From positions 124,001 to 188,000 of the forward strand of contig CAWICB010000009.1 of the NCBI GenBank assembly GCA_963834515.1: DNA of 64,000 bases, in the 5' to 3' direction. The position numbers and the translations under genes are program-made. Below are positions 9,139 to 16,303 of this stretch, in pieces. Every line of letters starts with the position of its first letter. The first letter of the stretch is position 1. Under the pieces are notes generated by a model. That model made no database searches and was not told where the DNA came from. It saw only the letters and a list, made by a program, of their open reading frames with translations. Source of the DNA: RYN-230 sp963834515. Lineage in GTDB: Bacteria; Actinomycetota; Actinomycetes; Streptosporangiales; Streptosporangiaceae.

Positions 9139-9894
9139 ATGCTGACCGGGCACGCGCCCATGGTGGCTGCGCTCAACCCGCTGAGTTCCACCTCGCTGCT
9201 GGCCAGCCTCGGCGCGCTCGGCGTGTTCCTGGTCATGTTCGCCGAGACCGGGCTGCTCATCGGGTTCTTCCTGCCCGGCGACTCGCTGCTGTTCACGGCC
9301 GGCCTGCTGTGCACCGGCACCGCCTCACACACCGTTCACCTGTCGCTGCCATGGGTCATCCTGGCCGCCGCGGGCGGCGCGCTGCTCGGCGCGCAGACCG
9401 GGTTCTACATCGGCCGGGCGGGTGGCCGCCCGCTGCTGCAGCGCACCGGCAATGCCTACCTGCGCACCGGCGCCGAACGGGCCGCCCGGCTGCTGGACCG
9501 CTACGGCCAGGGCAAGGCCATCGTGCTGGCCCGGTTCATCCCGGTGGTCCGCACCGTGGTCAACCCGCTGGCCGGGGCGCTGGACGTGCCGGCCCGGACG
9601 TTCACCATGTGGCAGGTCGCCGGCGGGCTGGTGTGGTCGGCCGGGGTTACGCTGGCCGGCTACACGCTCGGCTCGGCCATCCCTAGCATCGACACCTACC
9701 TGCTGCCCGCCATCGCCGTGATCGTGGTGCTGTCGCTGATCCCCATCGGGGTGGAGGTGTACCGCACCCGGGCCGCGGTCCGCCGCGGCGACGGGGCAGG
9801 CCAGCCCGACGGCGGCCAGGCCGGGGCCGACGCCGGCGCCGGCCATCATGACCCGGATGAGCACCGACCGCGAACGGCTGCGGACCACCTTTGA
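9139..9894 (+). CDS. DedA-family membrane protein
   Basis: Integral membrane protein of the DedA/SNARE-associated (VTT) family, whose members act as lipid flippases or transporters and support envelope homeostasis. An ideal AAGGAGG at 9124-9130 supports ATG 9139 (or GTG 9136). Diagnostic motifs are present: FAETGLLIGFFLPGDSLLF (about residues 34-52), GAQTGFYIGRAGGR, and the amphipathic ARFIPVVRTVVNPLAGAL segment with the conserved Arg and Pro. Four or five helices are evident. The C-terminal 40 residues are hydrophilic and overlap the start of a degenerate methyltransferase. Confidence 0.85.
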   Translation: MLTGHAPMVAALNPLSSTSLLASLGALGVFLVMFAETGLLIGFFLPGDSLLFTAGLLCTGTASHTVHLSLPWVILAAAGGALLGAQTGFYIGRAGGRPLLQRTGNAYLRTGAERAARLLDRYGQGKAIVLARFIPVVRTVVNPLAGALDVPARTFTMWQVAGGLVWSAGVTLAGYTLGSAIPSIDTYLLPAIAVIVVLSLIPIGVEVYRTRAAVRRGDGAGQPDGGQAGADAGAGHHDPDEHRPRTAADHL

Positions 9895-10145
9895 GCCGGC
9901 TGCGGCCAGCTATCAGCAGGCCCGGCCGGGATACCCGGCTGTGCTGTACGACGAGCTGATCCGGCTGGCCGGCCTGCGGGGCCGGCGACCGGCTGCTGCA
10001 CGTTCTCCTCGCATATCGCGCTGCCGCCCGGGCCGCGGGACCGGCTGTACGGCGAGGCCCGGCGGCGGCTGGCCACCCGGCCGGACGGCCCGGGTACGGC
10101 GGCACTGGGGGGCGGTCCTGCACGTGGCCCGCCGCGTCGACCAGG
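9848..10145 (+). pseudogene. SAM methyltransferase remnant with large internal deletion
   Basis: The first 45 residues (RERLRTTFEPAAASYQQARP, YDELIRLAGLRG) match the N-terminus of a common actinobacterial class I methyltransferase and stop just where the glycine-rich SAM motif should begin. The following bases instead give the family's C-terminus in another frame (TFSSHIALPPGPRDRLYGEA) and then, after one more frame change, RRHWGAVLHVARRVD. About 150 residues including the whole SAM-binding core are missing. It starts inside the end of dedA. It cannot encode an active enzyme. Confidence 0.65.
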
Positions 10146-10191
10146 AATCGCGACCAGCCTGCGCAGGTTTACTTTGGCCGTGATCCGTTGA

Positions 10192-10237
10192 TGATCAACT
10201 GATTACTGTCGTTATAACGACAGTAATCAGTTGATCA
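10192..10237. terminator. Perfect 46-bp palindrome at the 3' end of the NodB gene
   Basis: A 46-base palindrome without mismatches (outer ends TGATCA, centre gttataac) that includes the stop codon of the NodB-domain gene at its right end. As RNA it forms a 20-bp or longer stem, so it can end transcription arriving from the right and from the methyltransferase remnant on the left. Its TGATCA ends resemble those of the palindrome at 50296. Confidence 0.6.
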
Positions 10238-11314
10238 CGAAGCTGGGCCGGGCGGGGCCGGCGGCGCGGCCGCGGCCAGCAGGTCGGCGGCCCGGGTGAA
10301 CCGGAAGCCCCGGTCCAGCAGCCCCTCGATGACCAGCGGCAGCGCCGCCACTGTCTGGGACCGGTCGCCGCCGCCGTCGTGCAGCAGGATGATCGTGCCC
10401 GGCCGGGCCCGCAGCAGCACCCGGCCCGCGATCACCGCGGCGCCGGGCCGCGCCCAGTCGGACGGATCCACGTCCCACAGCACCACTGGGGCGGGCCGCC
10501 CGCCCAGCCAGCGCAGCACGTCTGGGCTGCGCGACCCGTAGGGCGGCCGGAACAGCCCGGGCCGCTGGCCGGCCGCCCGGGCGATGACCTCGTCGGTCCG
10601 GTCCAGCTGCTCGGCCAGTTGGTCCTGGGACAGGTCGGGCAGGAACGGATGGGACCAGGTGTGGTTGCCCAGGCCATGCCCGTCCGCGGCCATCCGGGCG
10701 ATGTCCGCGGCATGCGCGCTGGCGGGCAGCCCGACGCAGAAGAACGTGGCCGGCACCTGGTACCGGTCCAGGATGCCGAGGATCTGCCCGGTGTACGGCG
10801 GGTTCGGCCCGTCGTCGAACGTGAGCGCGACGTCGGCTACCTCCCGGCGGCCGTGCCGGGCCAGCCACCCGGCCCCGGCCAGCGCTGTGGCCTGCAGCTG
10901 GCTCCGGGCCCGGCCGGCCCGCTGCTCGGCGCCGCGGCCGGCCAGGGTGCCGTGCCGGGCGGTCAGCCTGCTCAGCGCGGCCAGGTCCTGGCGGCCCGCT
11001 TCGGCCAGCGCGCCGGCCGGCACCGAGCCGAGCAGCGGCCGCCCGGGCAGCTGCCACGGGTCGGCCCGGTAAACCGGCAGCCCGGCCGCCACCAGGGCGC
11101 CGTCCAGCATGCCGTTGGTGCTGTCCAGCACGGCCGCCACGGGCTGGCCGGGATCGGGCGCCAGGCCGGACAGGTACTGGGTCAGCCCGGCGGCCTGGCC
11201 CGGGCCGAACCGGGCCAGCGGCCGGACCGGGCGGCCCGCCGCATCCAGCACGGCCACCTCGAACCCGGCCGCGGTCCACGCGATGCCCGCGTAGCGCCGG
11301 GTGCCCTCAGCCAT
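10235..11314 (-). CDS. NodB-domain polysaccharide deacetylase with N-terminal RNase H-like domain
   Basis: Predicted metal-dependent carbohydrate esterase family 4 enzyme that removes N- or O-acetyl groups from a sugar polymer or oligomer. The five NodB motifs are complete in the second half: TFDDGPNPPYTG (motif 1, catalytic Asp), GNHTWSHPFL (motif 2, HxxxH metal ligands), RPPYG, WDVDPSDW and IILLHDGG. No signal peptide is visible, so action in the cytoplasm is possible. Residues 1-125 form a separate domain (GIAWTAAGFEVAVLDAAGRP, VLDSTNGMLDGALVAAGLPV) resembling the RNase H-like N-terminus of IS110-type transposases but lacking the first acidic residue. The start at 11314 overlaps the end of the ROK regulator gene by 8 bases, making this the last gene of the pfkB-GH4-ROK operon. 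Confidence 0.75.
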   Translation of the reverse strand: MAEGTRRYAGIAWTAAGFEVAVLDAAGRPVRPLARFGPGQAAGLTQYLSGLAPDPGQPVAAVLDSTNGMLDGALVAAGLPVYRADPWQLPGRPLLGSVPAGALAEAGRQDLAALSRLTARHGTLAGRGAEQRAGRARSQLQATALAGAGWLARHGRREVADVALTFDDGPNPPYTGQILGILDRYQVPATFFCVGLPASAHAADIARMAADGHGLGNHTWSHPFLPDLSQDQLAEQLDRTDEVIARAAGQRPGLFRPPYGSRSPDVLRWLGGRPAPVVLWDVDPSDWARPGAAVIAGRVLLRARPGTIILLHDGGGDRSQTVAALPLVIEGLLDRGFRFTRAADLLAAAAPPAPPGPAS

Positions 11315-12692
11315 CCGCCCCGGCTGCGGCGGCACCATCCGGGACCGGCCCGTCCGGCACGGACCCGTCCGGCACGGACCCGTCCAGGACCGGCCCGGGC
11401 AGTGTGGCCAGCAGCCGCTGCCAGGCCAGGTCGGCGCCGGCCGCCATGCAGCCGTCCACCACGGCGTCGATGCCGCGCGCGCTGACCCGGATCTCCGGTA
11501 CCACCGGCGCCATCCCGCGCAGCTCGGTGTGCACCGCGTCGGCGAAGCCCGGGGCCTGGCCGATCCCGCCGCCGAGCACCACCAGCTGGGGGTCGACGAC
11601 CATGACCACCGCGCAGATCGCCTTGGCCACCAGCCGGGCCTCGTCCGCGACCACGGCCGCGGCGCGGGCGTCACCGGCCGCCGCAGCGGCGAACACCCGT
11701 CGGGCGGACACCGGGCCACGCAGGCCGGCCCGGCGGGCGGCCCGGACCACGCCGGCCGCGGACCCGGCTGCCTCCAGCACGCCGCGCCGCCGCGCGTCTC
11801 CCTCGTCCGTGCCGGTGCCCTCGGAGATGGGCAGGTAGGCGATTTCGCCGGCCACCCCGTGGAAGCCGCGGTGCAGCCGGCCGTTCAGCACCAAGCCCAT
11901 GCCGATGCCGGTACCGACGGTGACGAACGCGAAGCTGTCCACGCCGCGGCCGTGCCCCAGGGTCCGCTCGGCCAGGGCGGCCGCGTCCGCGTCGTTCTCC
12001 ACCACCAGGTCCGGCCCGAACGCGTCGCGCAGCCCGCCCAGCACCGCGGCCTTGCCCCAGCCGGACAGCCCGCCGGTGATGGTCAGCTTGCCCAGCCGCG
12101 GGTTGTACACGCCCGGACTGCCGATCACGGTCTGGGTGATCGCGGCCCGGGCCACGCCGGCCTCCGCGCACAGCCCGTCGGACAGGCCGACCAGCTCGGC
12201 GATCCGGCTGCTCACGCTGGACGCGCGGCTGCGCTCCGACCGGCGGGCGCGGACCTCGCCGCTGAGGTCGGCCAGCGCCCCGCGCAGGTACTGCTGCCCG
12301 ATGTCCAGGCCTAGCACGAATCCCGCGTCGGGCCGGATCTCGTACAGCCGGGCGCTGCGGCCGGGCACCCCGGTACGGTGGCCGGCCGTCCGGATCAGGC
12401 CGGAGCGCTCCACGTTCGACATGGCCAGCGACACGGTGGGCTTGGACAGCCCGGACAGCCGGGCCAGTTCAGCCCGTGAGCACGGGCCGAACTGGCGGAT
12501 CTTGCCGAGCAGCAGCTGCTCGTTGAGCTCCCTGATGAGCTGCGGGCGCGCGGCCTGCCCGCCCGGCGGCACCAGGGCGACCGCGGCTGGGCCGGCCGTC
12601 GTCGTCACGCTCACCTCCTCGGGCGCGAGCCCGCTTGTCCCGGCTGGCTCCTCATCATCCGGCGCGCCAGCCGGGTGCGTACCAGCGGTCAT
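11307..12692 (-). CDS. ROK-family transcriptional regulator
   Basis: 461-residue NagC/XylR-type repressor. A winged HTH domain (about residues 45-105; LNEQLLLGKIRQFGPCSRAE, LSGLSKPTVSLAMSNVERSG) is fused to a ROK sugar-binding domain with the DIGQQYLRGAL and VGTGIGMGLVLNG phosphate/sugar loops. The usual ROK zinc-site Cys cluster is not evident. The C-terminal 20 residues are a 15-bp tandem repeat encoding VPDGS. It lies between a GH4 gene (ATGA overlap) and the deacetylase gene. It probably controls both divergent operons through the palindrome at 15137, with a sugar or sugar phosphate from the pathway as inducer. Confidence 0.85.
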   Translation of the reverse strand: MTAGTHPAGAPDDEEPAGTSGLAPEEVSVTTTAGPAAVALVPPGGQAARPQLIRELNEQLLLGKIRQFGPCSRAELARLSGLSKPTVSLAMSNVERSGLIRTAGHRTGVPGRSARLYEIRPDAGFVLGLDIGQQYLRGALADLSGEVRARRSERSRASSVSSRIAELVGLSDGLCAEAGVARAAITQTVIGSPGVYNPRLGKLTITGGLSGWGKAAVLGGLRDAFGPDLVVENDADAAALAERTLGHGRGVDSFAFVTVGTGIGMGLVLNGRLHRGFHGVAGEIAYLPISEGTGTDEGDARRRGVLEAAGSAAGVVRAARRAGLRGPVSARRVFAAAAAGDARAAAVVADEARLVAKAICAVVMVVDPQLVVLGGGIGQAPGFADAVHTELRGMAPVVPEIRVSARGIDAVVDGCMAAGADLAWQRLLATLPGPVLDGSVPDGSVPDGPVPDGAAAAGADG

Positions 12693-14077
12693 GTCAGGTA
12701 GGCCAGGTGCGCGCCGTGCTGGTCCCGGTACTCCGCGATCAGCTCCCGGGCCGCGGTGATCCCGGGCACCAGCGGGTGCTCGGCCAGCGCCACCGCGGCC
12801 AGCCCGGCGTCGCCGGTCATCGCCGCCTGGACAATGCCCCGCTCGTACTCCTTGACCTGCATGATGAGGCCCAGCGCCGACCGGGGCAGCTCGGGCAGCG
12901 GCAGTGGGGTCAGCCCGCTGGGATCGACCCGGGCCGGCACCTCGACGATATCGGCCGGGTCCAGGCCGAGGCTGGCCCCGGCCTGCATGTTGACGATGAC
13001 CTCGCCGGTGGCCCGGCCGGCCAGCCCGTCGATCACGCGCAGCGCCAGCCCCTCGTACCCGCCGATCCGCGCCGCGGCGATCTCGGTGGGCGGCTGGGCC
13101 GACCGGCGGGCGCGCGCCGCGCCCTGCCCGTTATCGCCCTGCATGTCGGCCCGCATATAGGTGTCCCGGCGCACCCCGAGCAGGGTGTCGTACACCGTCC
13201 AGGCGTCCTGCACCCCGCCGTCGGCGAACGCCTTGGCCAGGCCAGCCATCAGCTCCTCGTTGAGCCGGAGCACGTCCTGGCCGCGAGTGGTGCCGGCCCG
13301 GCGGATATCCGCCACGTACCGGGCCGGGTCGTAGAAGTAGTACACGTACTCGGTCGGGATCGCGCCCACCCGGCGGACCAGATCGGGGTCGAAGGCCGCG
13401 AACCGGTGGTCGGCCTGCTGCAGCTCCTCGAACCGGTCCAGCAGCTCGCCGATCCGCTCCCGGCCGCCGTCGCGCAGCGAGCACACCCAGCCGAGATGGT
13501 TCAGCCCGGCGTACGCGCCGGCCACCCCGTAGTCCCCGGCACCGAGGAACGCGGCCAGGTGCTGCACCGTGCCGCCGGGGGTGTCGCAAACCCCGGCCAC
13601 CCGCACCTTGCCCTGGGTGGAGATGGCCTGGGTGATCAGGCCGGCCGGGTTGGTGAAGTTGATCAGCACCGCGCCCGGCGACACCTGGGCCAGCAGCTCG
13701 CAGTAGGACAGCACGACCGGGATAGTGCGCAGCGCCATGGCGCAGCCACCCGGTCCGGTGGTCTCCTGGCCGACCAGGCCGCGGCCCAGCGCCACCTCCT
13801 CGTCGATGACCCGGCCGCGGTCCCCGCCGACCCGGATCGCGGAGAACACGTAGTCCGCGCCGGTGAACGCGTCGGCCGCATCGCCGCTGACCCGGATCAC
13901 ATCGGGGTGGCCGAGGGCGGTGGCAATCCCGGCGGCCAGCCGGCAGATGGTATCGCGGCGGCCCGGGTCCGGCTCGAACAGGCAGATCTCGCTGAACGTA
14001 CCGGGCCGGCCAGCCAGCACCGCGCGCACGAACGCGGGCATCCGGACCCCGCCGCCGCCCAGGATGGTCAGCTTCAT
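12689..14077 (-). CDS. GH4 NAD-dependent 6-phospho-glycosidase
   Basis: 462-residue glycoside hydrolase family 4 enzyme. These use NAD+ and Mn2+ to oxidise C3 of the sugar, eliminate the aglycone and re-reduce. The N-terminal Rossmann motif LTILGGGGVRMP and the family signature VGQETTGPGGCAMALRTIPV are clear. The metal-site Cys appears in GVCDTPGG (about residue 180) and the His in GLNHLGW (about 207). Many family members act on 6-phospho-beta-glucosides. Its operon partners (kinases) are consistent with a phosphorylated substrate. It overlaps pfkB upstream and the ROK regulator downstream by ATGA junctions. Confidence 0.85.
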   Translation of the reverse strand: MKLTILGGGGVRMPAFVRAVLAGRPGTFSEICLFEPDPGRRDTICRLAAGIATALGHPDVIRVSGDAADAFTGADYVFSAIRVGGDRGRVIDEEVALGRGLVGQETTGPGGCAMALRTIPVVLSYCELLAQVSPGAVLINFTNPAGLITQAISTQGKVRVAGVCDTPGGTVQHLAAFLGAGDYGVAGAYAGLNHLGWVCSLRDGGRERIGELLDRFEELQQADHRFAAFDPDLVRRVGAIPTEYVYYFYDPARYVADIRRAGTTRGQDVLRLNEELMAGLAKAFADGGVQDAWTVYDTLLGVRRDTYMRADMQGDNGQGAARARRSAQPPTEIAAARIGGYEGLALRVIDGLAGRATGEVIVNMQAGASLGLDPADIVEVPARVDPSGLTPLPLPELPRSALGLIMQVKEYERGIVQAAMTGDAGLAAVALAEHPLVPGITAARELIAEYRDQHGAHLAYLT

Positions 14078-15063
14078 CTCTCAGATCCCATCGCCGGTTT
14101 CCCTTCCTGGGCCGCCATAGCCGCCTGGAGACTGGCCGCCACGGCCAGCACGTCGTCGAGCATCCCTTCCGGGCCGGCCGTGCTGATGCCGGCCACGTCG
14201 ACCTCGCCGACCCCGCCTAGCCGGGCCACGGCCGCCGAGCCGGCCGCGTTCGCCGCGACCACGGCCCGGGTCAGCGGGGCCCCGCGCAGCAGCTCGCCGA
14301 TCAGCGCGCCCGCGAACGCGTCACCGGCCCCGGTGCGGTCCCGGACCCGCACATCCTGAACGCCGTCCCGTACCTCGGCCGTACCGTCCGGCCCGGCCAC
14401 CACCGCGCCGGCCGCGCCCCGCTTGACCACCAGCGGGGTGCCCCAAGCCAGCGCGGTGCCGACCGCCGACTCGAAGCTGCCCGCGCCGGTCAGCCGGATC
14501 AGCTCGTCCTCGTTGGGCACGAACACATCGGCCAGGGCGATGCACTCCAGGATCGGGTCCCGGACGTTCCGCTCGTCGCCCAGGGACATGTCCAGCATCA
14601 CCTTGGCGCCCAGCGCCCGGGCGTCCCGGATGAAGCCGGCGATGCCGGGCCCGGCATGCAGGTAGCACCACTGCGGCCGCTCCCGGCGCAGCACCTCGTG
14701 CCAGCGCTCTAGCTCCGGCTGCTCGCCCGGGGACCGGGGCGGCAGGTGGGTGACGAAACCGCGGTCGCTGGCGAAGTTGAGCACGATCGTGATCCCGGCG
14801 CAGCGCCGGGGCAGCAGCGCGGACGGGGACAGCCCTACCCCGGCCCGGGCGCAGTGCGTCAGCACCACCCGGGAGCCGATGTCGTTGCCGAGCAGCGTGC
14901 ACAGCCCGGCCTGGGCGCCCGCTCCGGCGGCCGCGCTGGCACAGGTGACCGCGCCGCCGCAGGACACCCCAAACTCGTCGGTGAACACTTCCTCGCCGGG
15001 TCCGGGCAGCTCAGCCAGGTGGCCGAAGACAAGCTCAAGGAACACCGAGCCGAACGAGATCAT
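14074..15063 (-). CDS. PfkB-family sugar kinase
   Basis: 329-residue ribokinase-fold carbohydrate kinase that transfers phosphate from ATP to a sugar hydroxyl. Visible are the N-terminal substrate-binding start (MISFGSVFLELVFG), a glycine-rich CGGAVTCASAAAGAG region, and the C-terminal PfkB signature DRTGAGDAFAGALI with the catalytic Asp. ATG 15063 fits the family N-terminus; TTG 15069 or ATG 15099 are alternatives. It is the first gene of the leftward operon, and the proposed ROK operator lies about 75 bases upstream. Which sugar it phosphorylates (free hexose or hexosamine released by GH4, for example) cannot be told. Confidence 0.8.
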   Translation of the reverse strand: MISFGSVFLELVFGHLAELPGPGEEVFTDEFGVSCGGAVTCASAAAGAGAQAGLCTLLGNDIGSRVVLTHCARAGVGLSPSALLPRRCAGITIVLNFASDRGFVTHLPPRSPGEQPELERWHEVLRRERPQWCYLHAGPGIAGFIRDARALGAKVMLDMSLGDERNVRDPILECIALADVFVPNEDELIRLTGAGSFESAVGTALAWGTPLVVKRGAAGAVVAGPDGTAEVRDGVQDVRVRDRTGAGDAFAGALIGELLRGAPLTRAVVAANAAGSAAVARLGGVGEVDVAGISTAGPEGMLDDVLAVAASLQAAMAAQEGKPAMGSER

Positions 15064-15136
15064 GTCCAACCGAATGCTCCCTCGAGCTGTCCTGATCATG
15101 GATCACAGTTCGGCTACGGGACTGTTGCCAGGCAAT

Positions 15137-15159
15137 TAGTTAGGATACTGTCCTAACTA
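15137..15159. promoter_or_regulatory. Palindromic operator between divergent sugar operons
   Basis: Perfect inverted repeat with 9-base arms, TAGTTAGGA-tactg-TCCTAACTA, in an otherwise AT-richer divergent promoter region between pfkB and the ROK kinase gene. ROK-type repressors recognise AT-rich palindromes of this size, and the locus encodes exactly one such regulator. The assignment of regulator to site is inference from position and symmetry. Confidence 0.65.
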
Positions 15160-15231
15160 CTTCCGGCGCAAACCACTTAAATACTCGCAGAACCCCTGGT
15201 TGAGGCCTACACCGAATCCCTGGGTGGCATC

Positions 15232-16263
15232 GTGACAGATCCTCCGGTCGTAGCCGGAATCGACTTCGGCGGCAGCAAGATTGCCGTTGCGGTCTGCGAC
15301 CTGAGCGGGAACCGGCTGGCCTCCGGCCGGGTCAGTACCCGTGACGCCTCCCCCACCGGGCCGGACGGGGCCAGGGGCATCTTCGAGCGCGGCGTGCGCG
15401 CCACCCGTGAGCTGCTGGCCACCGCCGCTCCGGGCCGCGATCTGGCCGCGGTCGGCGTGGCCACGTTCGGCATCCCGGCCGAGGACCAGGTGCTGCTGGC
15501 CCCGGCCATCGATGGCTGGGAATCGCTGGCCCTGGGCCGCGAGCTGCGCGCCGCCTTCCCCGCTGCGGCGGTCCGGATGGCCACCGACGTCAAGGCGGCC
15601 GCGGCGGCCGAGTACCGGTGGGGCGCGCTGCGCGGCTGCGACCCTGGTGTGTACCTCAACCTGGGCACCGGGCTGGCCGCCGCGATCGTGGCCGGCGGCC
15701 GGGTGATCAATGGCGCGGCGGGTGCGGCCGGTGAGATCGGCTACAACCTGCGGGACATCACCGACGTCGGCCTGGCCCTGGGTCAGCGGGTCCCGCTGGA
15801 GGACGCGGTGAGCGGGCTGGGGCTGGCCCGCCAGCTCACGGCGCGCGGGCTGGCCCAGCCGGCTGGCACCGGGCCGCTGTCCGCGGCGGACGTGCTCGGG
15901 CCCGGCCGCCGCGACCCGGACCTGACCGACCTGGCCACTGGCTTTGTCACAGAACTCGCCTTCCACCTGGTCAACCTCGCTATCGTCATCAACCCGGCGC
16001 GCATCGCGGTGGGCGGCGGCATGGCCGGTTCCTGGGCCCGGCTGCAGCCGGGCCTGGAGCGGGCGCTGAACGCCGGCGTGCCGTTCCCGCCCCAGCTCGT
16101 GCTGGCCGGGTTCCCGCACGAGGCGCCGCTGATCGGTGCCGTGGCGCTGGCGGTGGACGCCGCCCGGGACAACCAGACCGGCCGTGACGCACCGAACGCG
16201 GCCGCCGACCTCGATGGCCACCTGCGGCCATCACCCGCATGGCTGGCGGGGGACTGCTCATGA
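15232..16263 (+). CDS. ROK-family sugar kinase lacking the zinc motif
   Basis: 343-residue kinase of the ROK family, starting at GTG 15232. The ATP phosphate loop GIDFGGSKIAVAV (about residues 9-21) and the second glycine loop LNLGTGLAAAIVAGG (about 141-155) are intact. The segment GEIGYNL follows, where canonical ROK kinases have a zinc-ligand His followed by the Cys-rich CxCGxxGCxE motif. Here the His is replaced by Tyr and no Cys cluster exists. So it is a zinc-free ROK member, and activity should not be assumed to match glucokinase. It is the first gene of the rightward operon, ahead of the importer, and may phosphorylate the imported sugar. Confidence 0.75.
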   Translation: MTDPPVVAGIDFGGSKIAVAVCDLSGNRLASGRVSTRDASPTGPDGARGIFERGVRATRELLATAAPGRDLAAVGVATFGIPAEDQVLLAPAIDGWESLALGRELRAAFPAAAVRMATDVKAAAAAEYRWGALRGCDPGVYLNLGTGLAAAIVAGGRVINGAAGAAGEIGYNLRDITDVGLALGQRVPLEDAVSGLGLARQLTARGLAQPAGTGPLSAADVLGPGRRDPDLTDLATGFVTELAFHLVNLAIVINPARIAVGGGMAGSWARLQPGLERALNAGVPFPPQLVLAGFPHEAPLIGAVALAVDAARDNQTGRDAPNAAADLDGHLRPSPAWLAGDCS

Positions 16264-16303
16264 CCCTCTTCAGCACGCTCATTTCCGAACGAAGGGTTAA
16301 CCA

